Source: a virus. From it: a DNA stretch of 21,343 nt. The translations under genes were made by a program, and so were the position numbers. The notes beneath the pieces are model-generated. The model ran no database searches and was not told where the DNA came from. It worked only from the letters and a program-made list of their open reading frames with translations. The stretch spans positions 1 through 21,343 of the IMG/VR virus record IMGVR_UViG_3300029259_000679, one strand, 5' to 3'. Below, piece after piece: positions 20,306-21,343 of the stretch (position 1 is its first letter; the number at the start of each line of letters is the position of its first letter).

Positions 20306-21343
20306 ATGCTAAATGAAATTACAGACATTATAAGCTCAAAGCCTTTAGAATCAAGGGATACAGTGAATAGACGCTTTTCCATTGCACCCATGCTAGATTG
20401 GACGACAAGTGATTACCGGGTCTTCGCTCGCACGTTAAGCAAAAACACCTTGCTTTATACCGAGATGGTGACAACAGGCGCCTTGCTGTATGGCAACAAT
20501 CCTGAACGTTTCTTACATTATGACGAATGCGAGCACCCTATTGCCTTGCAGCTTGGTGGCTCTAATCCGGTCGATTTGAGTAAATGCGCAAAATTGGCGG
20601 AGCAAGCAGGCTTTGATGAAGTCAACCTAAATGTAGGTTGCCCAAGCGATCGCGTACAAAACAGTATGATTGGCGCTTGTTTGATGGAACACCCAGACAA
20701 AGTCAAAGACGCCATGCGCGCGATGCAGGACGCTTGCAGTATTCCTGTGACCATCAAGCATCGTATTGGCATTGACGACCAAGAGGAATACAGTGTTGTT
20801 CGAGACTTTGTTGGTGACATAGCCACCACTGGCACCAACACCTTTATTGTGCACGCTCGAAAAGCCATTCTTCAAGGTTTGAGCCCGAAAGAAAACCGCG
20901 AAGTACCGCCACTGAAATACGATTACGTACATCAGTTAAAGCGAGACTTTCCAGACCTTGAAATCATTATAAACGGTGGCATTAAGACAATAGCGGAGTG
21001 CCAAGAGCAACTTACTCATGTTGACGGTGTTATGGTTGGTCGTGAGGCCTATCACAACCCTTGGATTTTAAGCCAAATAGACGCGCAAATTTTTGGCGGA
21101 CAAGCCTTGGTTGCCAACCGTTTTGAGGCACTCGAAAAATTTGTCTTACACATGGAAGGCAGAATGGCAGAAGGCGCCCGACTGTCTCACCTTACTCGCC
21201 ATATTTTGGGTATTTTCCAAGGCGAGCCTGGCGGCAAACAATTCCGACGCTATCTTTCAGAAAAAGGTCATAAAATTGACGCTAAGATAGACGTATTATT
21301 AGAGGCCATTGAATTGGTCAAAAATCATCAACGTAAAGGATAA
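20306..21343 (+). CDS. dusA: tRNA-dihydrouridine synthase A
   Basis: A 345-residue flavoenzyme reducing uridine at positions 20/20a in the tRNA D-loop with NADPH. It is a TIM barrel with FMN contacts at SIAPMLDWT (25-33), the catalytic Cys112 in NVGCPSDRVQ, K151 and H152 in IKHR, the HARKA segment (near 184), and a NGGIKT loop with VMVGREAY near 247 for FMN phosphate. The helical C-terminal domain ends with a stop at the window edge, so the gene is complete. ATG 20306 lacks a ribosome site and overlaps a -10-like TATAAAT. GTG 20363, preceded by AAGGGA, would give 326 residues and is a strong alternative. The prophage likely replaced the original 5' end while keeping the gene functional. Confidence 0.95.
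   Translation: MLNEITDIISSKPLESRDTVNRRFSIAPMLDWTTSDYRVFARTLSKNTLLYTEMVTTGALLYGNNPERFLHYDECEHPIALQLGGSNPVDLSKCAKLAEQAGFDEVNLNVGCPSDRVQNSMIGACLMEHPDKVKDAMRAMQDACSIPVTIKHRIGIDDQEEYSVVRDFVGDIATTGTNTFIVHARKAILQGLSPKENREVPPLKYDYVHQLKRDFPDLEIIINGGIKTIAECQEQLTHVDGVMVGREAYHNPWILSQIDAQIFGGQALVANRFEALEKFVLHMEGRMAEGARLSHLTRHILGIFQGEPGGKQFRRYLSEKGHKIDAKIDVLLEAIELVKNHQRKG

Noticed and set aside
1-21343. tRNA or rRNA genes
   Set aside because: No cloverleaf with a T-loop and acceptor stem, and no rRNA stretch, was found on either strand. The prophage uses dusA, not a tRNA gene, as its target.

Overview
The window is the right-hand part of a lambda-like, dusA-integrated prophage in a gammaproteobacterium. 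The host DusA protein, moderate GC and gene style suggest a marine genus such as Marinomonas, but the genus is a guess. The prophage runs off the left edge and ends at dusA on the right (20306-21343), which is the only clearly chromosomal gene.

Layout from left to right. (1) 1-4203, minus strand: lambda-type head and packaging genes in the order TerS, TerL, gpW, portal, head protease (cut by the edge), with start/stop overlaps. (2) 4204-5660: a non-coding stretch upstream of terS, then a lysis cassette (coiled-coil/membrane protein, lysozyme-like endolysin, small hydrophobic protein). (3) 5661-9473: an accessory region with several terminators. It holds a secreted DUF1496-like gene behind a LexA-like box, an unknown plus-strand gene, a candidate structured RNA, gene debris, and an AT-rich defence-like locus. 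That locus is an AvcD-type deoxycytidylate deaminase gene broken by one extra A in an A9 run, preceded by a short transcription unit (59-aa ORF plus terminator) placed where AvcI RNA lies in AvcID systems. (4) 9658-13891, minus strand: early/replication operon of YdaS-type Cro, CII-like protein, a helix-turn-helix replication protein with 21-bp repeats inside its gene, several small proteins and a second tyrosine integrase. (5) 14002-16257, plus strand: CI repressor followed by a soluble protein and a four-helix membrane protein, an arrangement very like lambda cI-rexA-rexB. (6) 16433-19021, plus strand: a second early operon from a TTGACA promoter covered by the same operator motif found between cro and cI. 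Its first gene encodes a tandem (one-and-a-half copy) CsrA, and its last encodes a PrtN-family protein. (7) 19008-20150, minus strand: the integrase next to dusA, an intergenic inverted repeat, then dusA.

How it works together (inference). CI, a self-cleaving S24 repressor, holds both divergent early units silent through shared 16-bp operators. In the lysogen only the cI-rexAB-like unit and the cargo genes should be expressed. SOS cleavage of CI would release replication, the CsrA-like regulator and the integration/excision functions. The most interesting points are the tandem CsrA, the frameshifted AvcD locus with its upstream RNA/ORF, the RexAB-like pair, the iteron-like repeats, and the possible ncRNA at 7102-7262.
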